Source: Colletotrichum lupini (lineage: Eukaryota; Ascomycota; Sordariomycetes; Glomerellales; Glomerellaceae). From it: DNA of 64,000 nt. The position numbers were made by a program, and so were the translations under genes. This document shows positions 25,071 through 36,700 of this stretch, piece by piece. The stretch is from contig NC_064675.1 of the NCBI RefSeq assembly GCF_023278565.1, positions 2,170,001 to 2,234,000 of the forward strand, read 5' to 3'. Within the stretch, counting starts at the first letter, position 1, and every line of letters begins with the position of its first letter. Under the pieces are notes generated by a model. The model ran no database searches. It was not told the DNA's origin and was given only the letters and a program-made list of their open reading frames with translations.

Positions 25071-26409
25071 TCAAGCCTGGAAAGCCATGGGGCAACCCCT
25101 AGCTTGACTAATTCTCTCTCTCGTACGTTCCATGTACTCCTTGCCTTTGCATCTCTGTGCGTCAGGGCCAACTTCCGGGATGGTGTATCCGTCCGGATGA
25201 TACTTTGAGCCTTCATCGCCAGGTAAGTGTCCGCCAATCAGTCTGGTATAGAGAGCCGAAGGACTCCATCGCCACCAGAAGCTCGGCTTGACGTAGTATG
25301 GGTGTGCGAGGTAGTTTGGTAAGTACATTCGGCCAGTCTTCTTGTCCACGTCTTGAATCATTGGGTTGGTCCACCATTTTGGTCGAGGCAGACAGAAGTA
25401 CTTGAGGACATTGCGTCGGAAAGCGACCAGGTTCTCGAAAATGAAGAGGTCCAACTTGCTGGGGTCCTCGTACCTAAAGCCATGATGGGTCAGCTATTGA
25501 TTCTGTGCGTCTAAAACATCAGTTGGTCGGGTTTCTCACCCCATGGCTCGTCGGAGTACAGGTTCCATCAGGCAACGCAATTGCCTGAACACGAAGTTAT
25601 GCGTAAACTTAGGGAAATCCATCAGAAGAAGAGTGATGTTCGCGTGTGCCAGCTTTTCATTTGAGATGGCGTGAACCATATTGTGCTCTTGGTAGTCTAA
25701 GCACCACTTCTGCAGCGCTTCCAACCAGGCTAAGGCATCATCTTTTTGGCTCATGTGAGGAACTAAGCACTCGTAGGAGATGCCCATCTCGTTGCCTAAG
25801 TCTTTCCAAAAGATAGCCAAGGCATTCTTCTCGATCATGGTCAGGTCCCTCCATTCGTACAGTGCGGTCCAGCGCATAGGTTCGAGGACAAAGAGGCTGA
25901 GAGTGTAGAGCATATCATCGTTCGATATCTTGCCGGCCTCTCTCCAACGGCTATGGAGGAAGTTGACGCGAGAGATGGCATCTATGTTGCGTCGAGAGTC
26001 GGGTGTGTTGTAGATGATTTCGTACATCAACACGCCGGTGTCTGTCCGACGCTTTGATGCTGTGCGATCGCCTGAAAGTTGGCTGGTGGCTACCAAGAGC
26101 TTGGAGATCGTCGGAATTCCATACGTCTGCGGACGGCTTAGCTCGAGGGCCTATTTCGGCACTGCTTCTCGCTTCTTGACTGACCTTAAAGAGTGCGAAA
26201 GATACGGATGTATAAAATGTTACGGGGAATTCCCTTTCCGAGAGCTCACGCATTATCGAAGCTGCGTCTGACAACGGCAATGAAGCCATTTCTTCTCTCG
26301 TCTTGTACTGGGAAAACCTCTGCTGGAACCCATCTCGACGACGGTATCGCAGGACCCGAACTGCGAGCATGTAGGCAGTGATTACCACAATTACTGGTAA
26401 GAGGTACAT
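25071..26409 (-). CDS. ER-bound oxygenase, mpaB-like (404 aa)
   Basis: Three exons, 26409-26185, 26126-25540 and 25473-25071, give 404 aa. The introns (58 and 66 bp) have GTCAGT and GTGAGA donors. Joining gives continuous mpaB-type sequence across both junctions (FALFK/TYGIPTISKLL and RRAMG/YEDPSKLDLF). A single N-terminal hydrophobic helix (residues about 2-17) followed by Arg-rich RVLRYRRR fits an ER membrane anchor. The core has the family's conserved region with NFLHSRWREAGKISNDD and LEPMRW; the histidine there is a candidate haem or metal ligand. Related proteins (MpaB of mycophenolic acid synthesis, DUF2236/rubber oxygenase relatives) cleave isoprenoid chains oxidatively. No terpene or polyketide synthase lies nearby, so the substrate is unknown. 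Confidence 0.85.
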
Positions 26410-29400
26410 GGTGTATTTTTCCCTGGCTCGCAGGTGAAGAGTAAGAAGGATGGGAAAATGAATGTCTCGAAAGCGAAGATGACGGGACCGGATGGCCTTT
26501 GTTTTATTATTCCCTAGGCATCATGCGGTGCGACTTTGGAAAGTGGTTTCCACATTACCCCAGGCAATGCATTTGATTTAGCCCATCTTCTCGTTTCTTT
26601 GACCCTGGTCCTCGGGTGACGCCCCAAAATCGTCTTCTTTTGACATCAACAATGCGAGTCGACTTACACGTGTGATGCGGGGGTGTCTCAGAGCCACCAA
26701 TCATCAAATTGGGTAAAATTCATGCAGTAGTGCAGATCTGCCGGGACGGCGGCATTCTGTAGTGCGGTTGGTGCAAGCCAAGAGGAGTAGAACAGCACTT
26801 AATGGGGCTAAATCTGACAAGAAAAACCGGAACCCGTCGGGCTTCCGGGTGCGACTATCAGACGAGGTTTGGACTGAATCGAGTTAGCTGGTCAGTTGGA
26901 GTCATACAATTCGACTCAGACCTGATCGGATTGGTAGGCTTTGAATTCCAGGTCGTCGGAAAGGGCATTTCCCAAGGATTCGGTTCACACACACGGGCCA
27001 GGCGCCATTCTTCTAGTACTTGGACCGTCCCCGGATGACAGCTGATAGCCTCCCCGAAAAGCAAGTTTCCTCAATTTGCCCAGTGACCAAGGTGATGAGC
27101 ATTGCAGATAGAATTATTCTGATTCGTCGACCAATGGTCGAGGTCGCGACTAGGCTGCTTCGTTGTCGGTTTGGTTCCAGAATGGAAGCTTCGACAGGCT
27201 CTGGTCACCCTGAGTAGTTGTACTTGTGAGGCACCTGTTTCCGCCGGTCGCTTAGAGGGTTTTGTTTAAACTCATGGGGCAAAATGCTGAAACTGGGAGC
27301 TAAGTTGGCAGATCTTCGATCTCGGTGATGACCCACCCATGTTGAAACTGTCAATGGGACTGATACTCCAACTTTAGATGTAGTCGGTGAATTCCCACAT
27401 TCGCCTTCTTGACTCGACAGTATCTGTGAGTCCGGGGTAGCATCTGTGCCACATTTAACTTAGTTCAGACGTCTCAACATCGAAATTCCAATGTATTCAC
27501 TACGTAGAATCAACCGCGGCATTCCGACACCAATGCACGATGCGATAGTCGTGAGATGTTGGTGAATAATGAGTCCAATCTGATGCTTTGCATTGAGATC
27601 ATAGCAGTCTACCATATTTCGACGCACTGATTTGGCGCCTTTGATCTACGAGACAAGGAGACCTCAACGATCAGCGTGCTGCCATGAAGGGGTCGCCAAC
27701 GTAGGGTGACCGTCTAAAATAGCAGCAGGCACACCCAGCCAACTTTACCGGAGTTACACCTCAAATTTATGTTGATCTATAGACCATACGTAAACCGAAT
27801 TTCGAAACTTGAGCTTTTCAGTCATCCACACCGGGCTCAAGAAATGGACATCCGCTCCGTGACCCCTCCAGCTCGATGTTGAGCCTTGAAGCGGATGGCG
27901 ACATGTCATATGCCAACAGCCAAATTTACCGACGTTTCTCATACTCAGCTTTCGCAATCCTGGATAAACTGACTCATTATGTGTACTCTTAATCAAGCTG
28001 TCGAACGTGAGTGCAGATTCCACGAAAAGGTGTCGTACGATGTCGGGACTACCCGCCCCGTAAACGTTGTCGGTATCAACATATGGCCTCGGCAATATTA
28101 GCAATATACTCGACCGCATTGCCGTTGCCACTCACATATTCTCGGTCTCGAGCTCGAAGTGTCGAATAACTAATTCGAATAATCATACTATCTTACCTTG
28201 TCCCTAAGTGTTGAGAGTTAGTATGCAATGCCCCTTGTTGACTTTGAGAAAACGTAAATTTGAGAAGAGTGATGTACCTCAAAATGTGTGGTATTTCGAA
28301 AGCAATAACTTCTCTTCGTAAGATACCACAAGTCTGCTCCTTGGCAACTGGTGAAATTCCGCGGAAAAAAGGGACTTTACTTAAGTACTTTTGAGCCAGG
28401 TCTAATGTCTGCCTTCTTTACGTCGATGTTTGCAAAGTTCCAGGGTGTTTTGAGATCTCGATCTTGAGTGTTTAGACATACTAAGTCTAGTTTGGTTCTT
28501 AATTATGAAAAACCTGGCCGACCGAGTTTACGAAAGTGGCGACTAGCACGACTGCCGGCTGGCGTTTTGCTCAAAAATGATAAGTAAGCACGTTGAGACA
28601 AGTGCTTAACTTTTAGACTGGTTTAAATGATAGATTCAGAGCCTATGGTGAACATTTCTAGCCTCTCACGGTCCCATTTCGCTGTCGGGATACCAATCAA
28701 AAGCGACGCTTGTGCGCTGATAATTTCTTCCATTTCCTATTAATAGGGTTATTAATAGGGTAAAAATAACCGTGATCTATACAAAATTAATTAGAAAATA
28801 CAGTCTTTTAGGATTATGACGACATGTTGGCTACCTTTTTGGTGGTCTGAGCCTTGGCAGTGCTCCTGCGCAAATAGTCCAGGTAGAGTAAAGTCGGATC
28901 ATGTTTAGACGATCGCATCCTGCGATGAACTCAGAATTCATAATTACGCCTAAGATCAATCGTGAAAAGGAACCGACTATTACCCCATGGCAAGTCTAAA
29001 GGCCTATCTCAAGATGGTAGTTGAAGACATTGATCAAATCTCATGTCTACGCGTGATCAGTTATTACCCCACAAGACTGCCGCCGCTCTCCCTAAATGCT
29101 ACCACGAATGCTGCGAATGTTATCTTTTTTAATGATGCTGAATTTACAAGAAATGGTGCTATCATTCCGCTCTAATAGCCCCTGCATCCTTTCACATAAT
29201 TGATTTCGCTGTTGTGGTGACCGCTGTAGCGATCGGTGCACTATGTCTTTGTCCTTCTCATTCTCATACACAGGTAAATACCTAGCTACGGAAATCTCAA
29301 GGATGTAAGCCAATATGATCATGCAAGATGATGAAAGTCTGAGCATCTCAATTGTCTCCATCTTGACCTCAGATCAGTAACATTATTTCCAACTTTGGTC

Positions 29401-30786
29401 TAACGCAATACGATAGTAGTCCAGGGAGTGTACCTGTAGCGTTCTCAGAAGGCTCGATGATGAAATATTGCTCAAGTGAAGAGAGAGAGAGCATCCGTAT
29501 TACATCAAATGTGAAGAAGGAACAAACGCTGGCGAAAAGTCCGAATTAAAGGTCGCATGGGCTCGGGCATTATTCCGAATGTGGGCTCATCAATCACCGT
29601 TCTGGACCTTCAGCTGCCCATCTTCTACACTGGTCTCGAGAAACAGCGGATTACTGCAGCATCAAATTGCATGGTTCAAGTTTGGCAGTGTTCATTGCGG
29701 AACTACTTGAAGACTTGTGCGTCCGGGGGTGGGCAACATGTTCATGTTACCTATAATCATTCGTGAGACAACTCAATACCTCGGTTGACCGCAACTCAAT
29801 GGTCAACCCTCTCCTGATCAATCCGCTCAAAATCTCGCAATCCCTTTACATCTTCTGCATGCCTTGACACCGGATTCTTAGATTAGATGATTGCTCATGT
29901 GTCGCACTTGAAAACAAAGCTGCAAGGATTGGGAGAGATAGACTCAATAACTCTTGTAGTTGGAGAACAACTTGTAGTAAAGCTGATGACCGTAATGGAA
30001 ACTTACTTATAAACTTGCCACATATTTACCAAGACATTGATGAGCTTGTATGTCCAGTTACAACGCGAGGGGGACACGGTCCGTCAGTCCGCACACCTAC
30101 GCAAAGCCGCATAGCCTCACCGAGATTTACGAGTCATTTGTTCGGAAAGGTGGAATGGGAAGGGCGAGCCGCCGCCCTCCTCTCAGCCCCCTCCTAATGC
30201 CCGCGTTCCCGACTGCCTGCCGCCAGTAGCACTGGCCCCATTTTGACAAAGGTCAAGAACCCCGTTAGCGTGAAAGAGACCCGGTGTTCCCACCCGCGTT
30301 ATATCCCCCACGAATCCACACATATCAAAACTGGAACCTTTGGGGGGCAAGGGCAGCGTGGTGTGAGAAGCGGAGTTTCTCGCAACCGCTTGAGTCTTGA
30401 CAAGTCGTGTCTGGGGCCTGATCATCAGCGTCATTGGCCCACTACCGCGCTTGAAGTAACAGGGAGCTATGCGGGGGTTTTTCTCCGCAAGTAACGTGGG
30501 CATTGGTACATCAGTAACATCGGACGACCTAGCAGGCTTGCATTAGCCATTGAGCCATGTTGATTCCTCCCGAAGTTCACGCGGATGCTACCATTCCCCG
30601 GCCATCAAAGACCGAGTCGAGCAATATCTGTTACTTTGAACGCCAAGGAAGAAAGGCAACCCCATGGGGCACGCTATGGATCCCAGACCAACGATATATA
30701 GCAACGACATGTCCCGTCCATCTGGTAGAACTTCTGCTTGGGACATCACTATCTCGACCTTTCTCTCAAACGTCAATTCTCCAATA
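26410..30786. other. Long region without a recognised gene
   Basis: 4.4 kb of mostly normal composition. The best frame is 125 codons on the minus strand (27754-28131). Its YPGLRKLSMRNVG segment vaguely resembles repeats of fungal F-box proteins, but I cannot support a gene. A short AT-rich patch at 28735-28800 contains two copies of ATTAATAGGGT. The last 500 bases should include the promoter of MFS transporter 2. No RNA gene or transposon end was found. Confidence 0.5.
30695..30700 (+). promoter_or_regulatory. TATA box of MFS transporter 2
   Basis: TATATA lies 87 bp before ATG 30787. A start of transcription about 30 bp downstream would place the upstream in-frame ATG at 30664 outside the mRNA. 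This supports ATG 30787 as the real start. Confidence 0.45.
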
Positions 30787-32583
30787 ATGGGCCACGCAAA
30801 AGAAGCAAACGCCAAAGCCGTCGGCGCCGAACTGGCGGCTGTCCTACCTGACATTGGCCCCTGGTACAAGCAGGCTCACATCCTCCGCCTTAACCTTTGC
30901 ATCGCCTCCCTCATCATGTGTGCCTCCGCGAACGGGTACGATGGCTCCATGATGAACGGCCTCCTTGCGCTACCCCAGTGGCATGCCTTCATGAAGCAAC
31001 CAACAGGCGCCTGGCTAGGCTTCGTCAACGCCGCCTACTCCCTCGGCAACGTCCTCGTTTACCCCGCCGCCGCGTGGGTCTGCAATAAGTACGGCCGCAA
31101 GATGGGCATCTACATCTCGTGGGTCTGTCTGGGCACCGGATCCATCCTGCAGACTGCAGCACCAAACGACACCGCCTTCGTCTGCGCTCGCTTCCTCATC
31201 GGCTGTGCTTCTGGATTCTTCCTCTCGGCGCCTCTGTTAATCACGGAAAACGCCTATCCGACGCACCGCGGGATGGTTTCTGCTTTGTACAACTGTGGCT
31301 GGTACTTTGGTGCGGTGGTGGCCGCCTGGGCGACGTACGGCACGAGAAATCTCGACCACTGGGCGTGGAGACTGCCCTCGCTGTTGCAAGTGACCCTGCC
31401 CGTGCTCTCGATCCCCGGTCTGCTCTTCATCGGCGAGTCTCCTAGGTGGCTTGTCTCAGTAGACCGAACCGACGAAGCGAGGGCAATTATTGCTCGAAAC
31501 CACGCCGGTGGCGACACCCACTCACCTCTCGTCAACTTTGAGATGATGGAAATCGAAGACACTATCCGAGCGGAGAAGGAAGCTCATTCGGAGACAAAGT
31601 GGTCCGATCTCTGGGCCACTCCCGGAAACCGACACCGACTCTTCATTTCCGTCAGCTTGGGCGTATTTGCACAATGGGTCAGTAGATTGAAATCACCTAT
31701 CAGGATGTTATACTTATTTGACTCTAGTGCGGTGTTGGCGTCGTCAGCTACTATCTAGCCATGGTGCTTGTAAGTGAAACCATCCACAATACTTGACCCC
31801 TTGCAAAGTGGAACCAAGCTCTGACATATGGCATTCTAGTCCTCTGTCGGCATTACCTCTGTCGACGACCAAACGCTCATTTCAGCTTGCATCCAAATCT
31901 GGAATCTAATATGCGCCTCCACTGCTGCCATCATGGTTGACAGAGCTGGCCGGCGAGGACTGTTCCTTGCTTCGGTCAGTTAAGACACATACCAAGATCC
32001 AGCAATAACCACTGATAGGAAGATAGGGAACCATCATGTTGATCTCCTTCTCCATTGTCACCGGCCTCTCCGGCAGCTTCGCCAACACCGGCAACGCCCC
32101 AACCGGCACAGCAGTAATCCCCTTCCTCTTCATGTAAGATCCCTCCATCCCAAGTGTTCACTAGTCCCAAGGACAAGAAAGGAGACACAACCAACTAAAC
32201 ATTCTCACAGCTTCTACCTCGGCTACGACATCGCCCTGACCCCGCTCATGGTATCCTACCCTGTCGAGATCTGGCCCTACCGCCTGCGCGCCAAGGGCCT
32301 TACGGTAGCTCTCATGGTGAGCATCGGCTGCGTCTTTTTCAACACCTTCGTCAACCCTGTTGCCCTCGAGGCCATTGAATGGAAGTACTACTTTGTCTTC
32401 CTCGCCGTTCTCGTCATCATGCTCATCAGCGTCTGGTTCTACTACCCCGAGACGAGGGGCCGGACACTAGAGAACATGGCTTACATCTTTGATGGCGAGT
32501 CTGCTGAGGTGGGCACTGGCAATGCCTCGAGCGCGCTTAAGGAGGCGGAGGCTTCTCATGTGGAGGTCACGCACAAGAGTTAG
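30787..32583 (+). CDS. MFS transporter 2, lactose permease/hexose porter-like (515 aa)
   Basis: Five exons, 30787-31677, 31728-31769 (42 bp), 31840-31974, 32027-32133 and 32211-32583, give 515 aa, normal for the family. All four introns (50, 70, 52 and 77 bp) have GT donors and AG acceptors, and the joins give continuous transporter sequence. Family marks: NGYDGSMMNGL in helix 1, NKYGRKMG between helices 2 and 3, GESPRWL before the central loop, DRAGRRGLF between helices 8 and 9, and PETRGRTLE after helix 12. The frame stays open up to ATG 30664 (41 more residues), but the TATA box and length favour 30787. It should be a plasma-membrane proton-coupled sugar carrier; the substrate (disaccharide or hexose) is not resolved. 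Confidence 0.9.
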
Positions 32584-33615
32584 AAGGTGGAGACTGGGCG
32601 CTGCCGCATACAAAAGTCTAGATTCATATTGGTCTGTAGACAAGAGTGGAAAGTCAGGCGTAGGATGAGATACGTATACCTCATAGTACCAATCGATCAT
32701 TATTGCCATTTTGCCAATGCAAGATACCGGGTCCTTCAAAGTACTTGCTGGGTTTTCTAACTTAGCCAGGGTGGTTGACCGGGGAGAATTCCATACCGGC
32801 GGGTTCATCACTCAACGCAGAAAACGCAGTCTGGTATCATATCGAACATACGGTTCAATCTGTCCCAGCTCGAAGCCGCCGAGAAACCATTCCCACATTA
32901 TCTCCAACCCCCACAGACGGAATATTTTTTCTCTAAAATCTACTAGTCACTTGACTCCCTTCTCGCAGCAGTCCTCATCCCAAGTCACCCACAGCCCCTA
33001 TTAACAAGGATCTCCGCTCCCCCAAAAGTCCATACCCAGCCTCACCCCTGTCCAACCCCATAACGGCAAGCCAGCTACTAACGCCCATTGGACCACTTCT
33101 CCCCCTTCAGCTACCGGGATGGGTAACAATCCGGCGGCTCTTAGCTTCGGCATCCAACGCGGTGACCGCCCGCGCAAATTCCGGAACCGAGAGCAATCAG
33201 TCTCACGCTCACACAGACAACAAGCCACCAAGCGCGACACATTGTCCGATACTCCCCGCGCTGAGTTTATGCTAGCACGCCGACACTCCCCGGACCCGAG
33301 CTAAGCTTATCGAAAAATCTCCCAACACGCGTGTTCTCCTGAGCCATGATCGGATTGACGGGCAGAAAAGATAACCGAGTCCTGCCAGAATTTTGGTCGA
33401 AGGTGAGACTCTGTGACTTCGGTGAGAGAGAGATCAGCCTACAAAACACGGAGCCTGTCAAAATTTCACCCATGTTCATGGAGTCCTGCTTCCGCGACAC
33501 GCCAAGGCTCCTCGTAAGGCAGCTGTACGCGCCTTTTGTGCATGTTCAAAAAGGTCATGTCTCCGAGTTGTAAGCGAAAATGATACCCGGTGGCGCTATA
33601 CTCGGCCTTGGTATA
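32584..33615. other. Intergenic region up to element B
   Basis: About 1 kb of normal composition. Frames of 60-114 codons on both strands show no motif. It ends at GTATA (33611-33615), the target-site copy of element B. Confidence 0.55.
33611..33615. repeat. Target-site duplication of element B, left copy
   Basis: GTATA here versus GTATG at 41230-41234. The one difference is G to A in a TG context, the RIP-type change, so a perfect 5-bp duplication is likely to have existed. Confidence 0.65.
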
Positions 33616-33797
33616 TGTCGTAGAGTCACTGTAGGGGCATCGACGTATATAAAGAGAACGGTTGTCTATTGGAAATAGGAAATAGGCACGAAGCTCGCTC
33701 TAATATACAAGGTACGAGCGAAGTAGGCCTTGGTAATTATATAACCGAGGTTACGTAACGTATAATAAAGCTATAAATAGTTAAAGCTATCACAATA
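33616..33797 (-). repeat. LTR of element B (left copy, 3' LTR)
   Basis: 182 bp, paired with 41048-41229. Every difference between the two copies that I checked is a C/T or G/A transition. The outer half here (up to about 33700) is unmutated, while the inner half carries the T/A states. Confidence 0.92.
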
Positions 33798-36700
33798 CAC
33801 CCCCCTAGATAAATATACGTTTAGAAAAAGCGCGCCTAACTACCCGCATCGTTATAAAAAAGTCCGCTAAAAATAGAAAGCTAAATACTAATATATAAGA
33901 ATCTATTTATAAAAAGAATTATAAAGTAAATCGGTCTGCGCGTAGAGTTATAAATAAAGGGTAAATCGGTTATAAATTAACCTCTATATTTGTTATTATA
34001 AGTAATCTTAAGGCTATATTATTAATAGAAGGTACGACCGAGGGACGGCCTTTTATTAACTAAATAATCGACTTACGGGTTAAGGGTAGTAAATATATAA
34101 ATTTCTTACCGCTACCTACGGTACTAACTTTCCTTCCCTTTTTAACTTATACTTATATTATTACTATACGTATATACCTTTACTTTTCGCTTTTATACCC
34201 GCGTTCTTATACGTATATATTATTAAAAAAGGATTTTTATTAATAATATCGTTTTTATTTAAATATTATTAAAACGATTAGTTAAAAACTGCGCTTATAT
34301 TATTATAGTATAAGAGGCTAAGAAGTATAAGCTTAAAGCTACGGCCTTAGGAAAGAGTAGCGGCTCCCTTAGCCCCCCCTATAAGCCCGAGATAAGTAAA
34401 TAATATTCCCTCGTCCTATACTTTAGTCGTAGTACGGCCTTTATTTATTTAATATTAATCTAACTACTTTATTTAATAAGTAGCGGCCTTATAGCTAAAC
34501 GAGTTACTTAGGAGGGTAGCGGAGGCGAGGAGGGTTTATAGCCCCCTCCTTCGCTCCCTCTTAGAGGTTAAAAAGACGTCCTCGTTTCTTAAGAGGACGG
34601 TATAAGTAAGGAGGGTTTATAGCCCCCTCCCTTACCTCTTTTTAAATAAAAAGGAGAAGAAGAAAAAGACTTTCCCTAAGAGGATTAGAGAGGTAAGGTA
34701 GGTTTATAGCCCCCTCCCTCACCTCTTTTTAAAGGGTATAAAGTAATTAACTATATATATAATACCTTTCTAACTATCGTCGTTTATAGAACTAATTCTT
34801 AGTAACGGACCCTCCTAGTACTATCCCTAGTACTAAGGTTTAATACGAGCCGGTACTTCTACCTCCCCCGTTTAGTTATAAATACTTTAAATATATTAAG
34901 AGCGCCCTTAGTAGCCGTTTAGATAATACGTACTTCTTAAGTTTGCGTACTAATAGTAAATACTAACGCTACTAAACTTATAAAAAGTCGGGTTATACCC
35001 CTATTTTTAAGGGGTATATATAGTTCCTAAGCGTAAAGTTCTTATACTTTAAGCAGGAGGTAATAAAAAAGTTAATAATAACCGTAGCTACTAATATAAA
35101 ACTACTTATACCTTATAAAATAAGTTCTAAGCCGTCCTCGTTCTATTTATTACTTATAATTTAATATATAAACCCTAACTCGCATAACGGCGGCGTTACG
35201 TAAGGCCCTTAAGTATAATAATCTCTTAAATAAGAAAAAGGGCAAGGAGGTTCGTATAAACGAGGCCCTAGTAAGAGAGGTATTTATAAGCGCTCTTTTT
35301 ATATTAAAAATATCGTTAAAAGAACTTATTAAGGACGTAATAATATCGGCTACTTTACTTACGAAAATAGATAGTATTTAAATCGGAATCGATACTCTTA
35401 TTAGTTTATATATCCCTCTAAGTATATAGCCCGCGTTAAAGTCTCTTTTAAATAAATATACGCTTACCCTCTTAGGTAAATAGCCTCTTCCTAAGTAACC
35501 CGACGGGGTCGCCGGAGCGACTTTATACTCCCTAGCTATAAGCTACGTTTTTTAATTAAGAACCGGGCCCCCCGGGCCGTTTTACTACTTTTTAAACGTC
35601 CCCTCGTTTAATATAATTATCTCTCGTATATTTCTTATATTTAAGAGCAATATAAAGTACTCGAACCTCGCTCTAAAAAGGTTTTTTATAAGACCGTTAG
35701 TTAGTATCTTATTCGTTAATATATAAACTATTTAAAATAAGCCTCTTAAATACTCTTATCGTAACTATATATTCTAAATATTAACATAGCATAAGCGAGT
35801 TAAAATACGTTCCCCTTCTTTTATTATAAGTCTAATTATTTAACGATTATTATAATATACTTTTTATATATTACTAAGCTCGAGCGAGATATTTTTAAAA
35901 AGGCGTTTAAAAACGAGTATCTCTTTAGCTATATATTCTAAGCTTAATAGTTCGGCCTCCGTAATTAACGTAGTTACTATATTCTAACGAGCTACTTTTT
36001 ACTAAACGAGGCTACTAAAAAAAGAAATTATAAAACCCTACGAGGATCTTCGGGTCTTTTTATTATTTATAAACAAAGCGTCGCTTGCGATTAGTAGTGC
36101 CTAGCTACCCCCCGAGATCCCGAAGTATATTACTAAGTATTATATATAAAAAAAATATTATATAACCTAATTTATAATAGAATAATACTAACGGGACGGG
36201 TTCGTTAAGAACTAAGAAAGTAGAGCGTATATAAAAGCGACGTCGGGCCGAATTATAATTATTATATATAATATCGATCCGACCTTTTTTTAAAAAGACT
36301 TAGTCTCGCTCGGGGATATAATCCCTAGGTTCTTTTTAATCGGGACTATTAATAACGGGGTTATAAGAGCAGTAGAGTTAGTAAAATCGAACTTCTTAGC
36401 TACCCTCTCGAGATACTAATTATAAGCTAAGTAGATCTTCTTATTTAGTTAATTACGAACGACCCTTATCTTAAGATATTATAAAACTAGCCCCTAGTCT
36501 TTTATCTCGTACTTCTTCTTAAGTCCCTCGGTTACTTAACCGGCCTCGTAGACGTAGTCTCTATAATAGAGAACGAGGATATTATTTATATAAAAAAGGA
36601 CTAGGACCCTTTTAATAAAATCTTAAAATAAGTACGGGTCCTCGCTCGTAAATAAGAAACCTAGACCTTTAAAAATTAACGCTAGCTCCTCGTATTATAA

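Noticed and set aside
28735..28765. Two copies of ATTAATAGGGT in tandem
   Set aside because: Too short and isolated to call a repeat array or an element end.
30664..30786. Upstream ATG (30664) as start of MFS transporter 2
   Set aside because: A TATA box at 30695 lies downstream of it, and starting at 30787 gives the usual family length of 515 aa.
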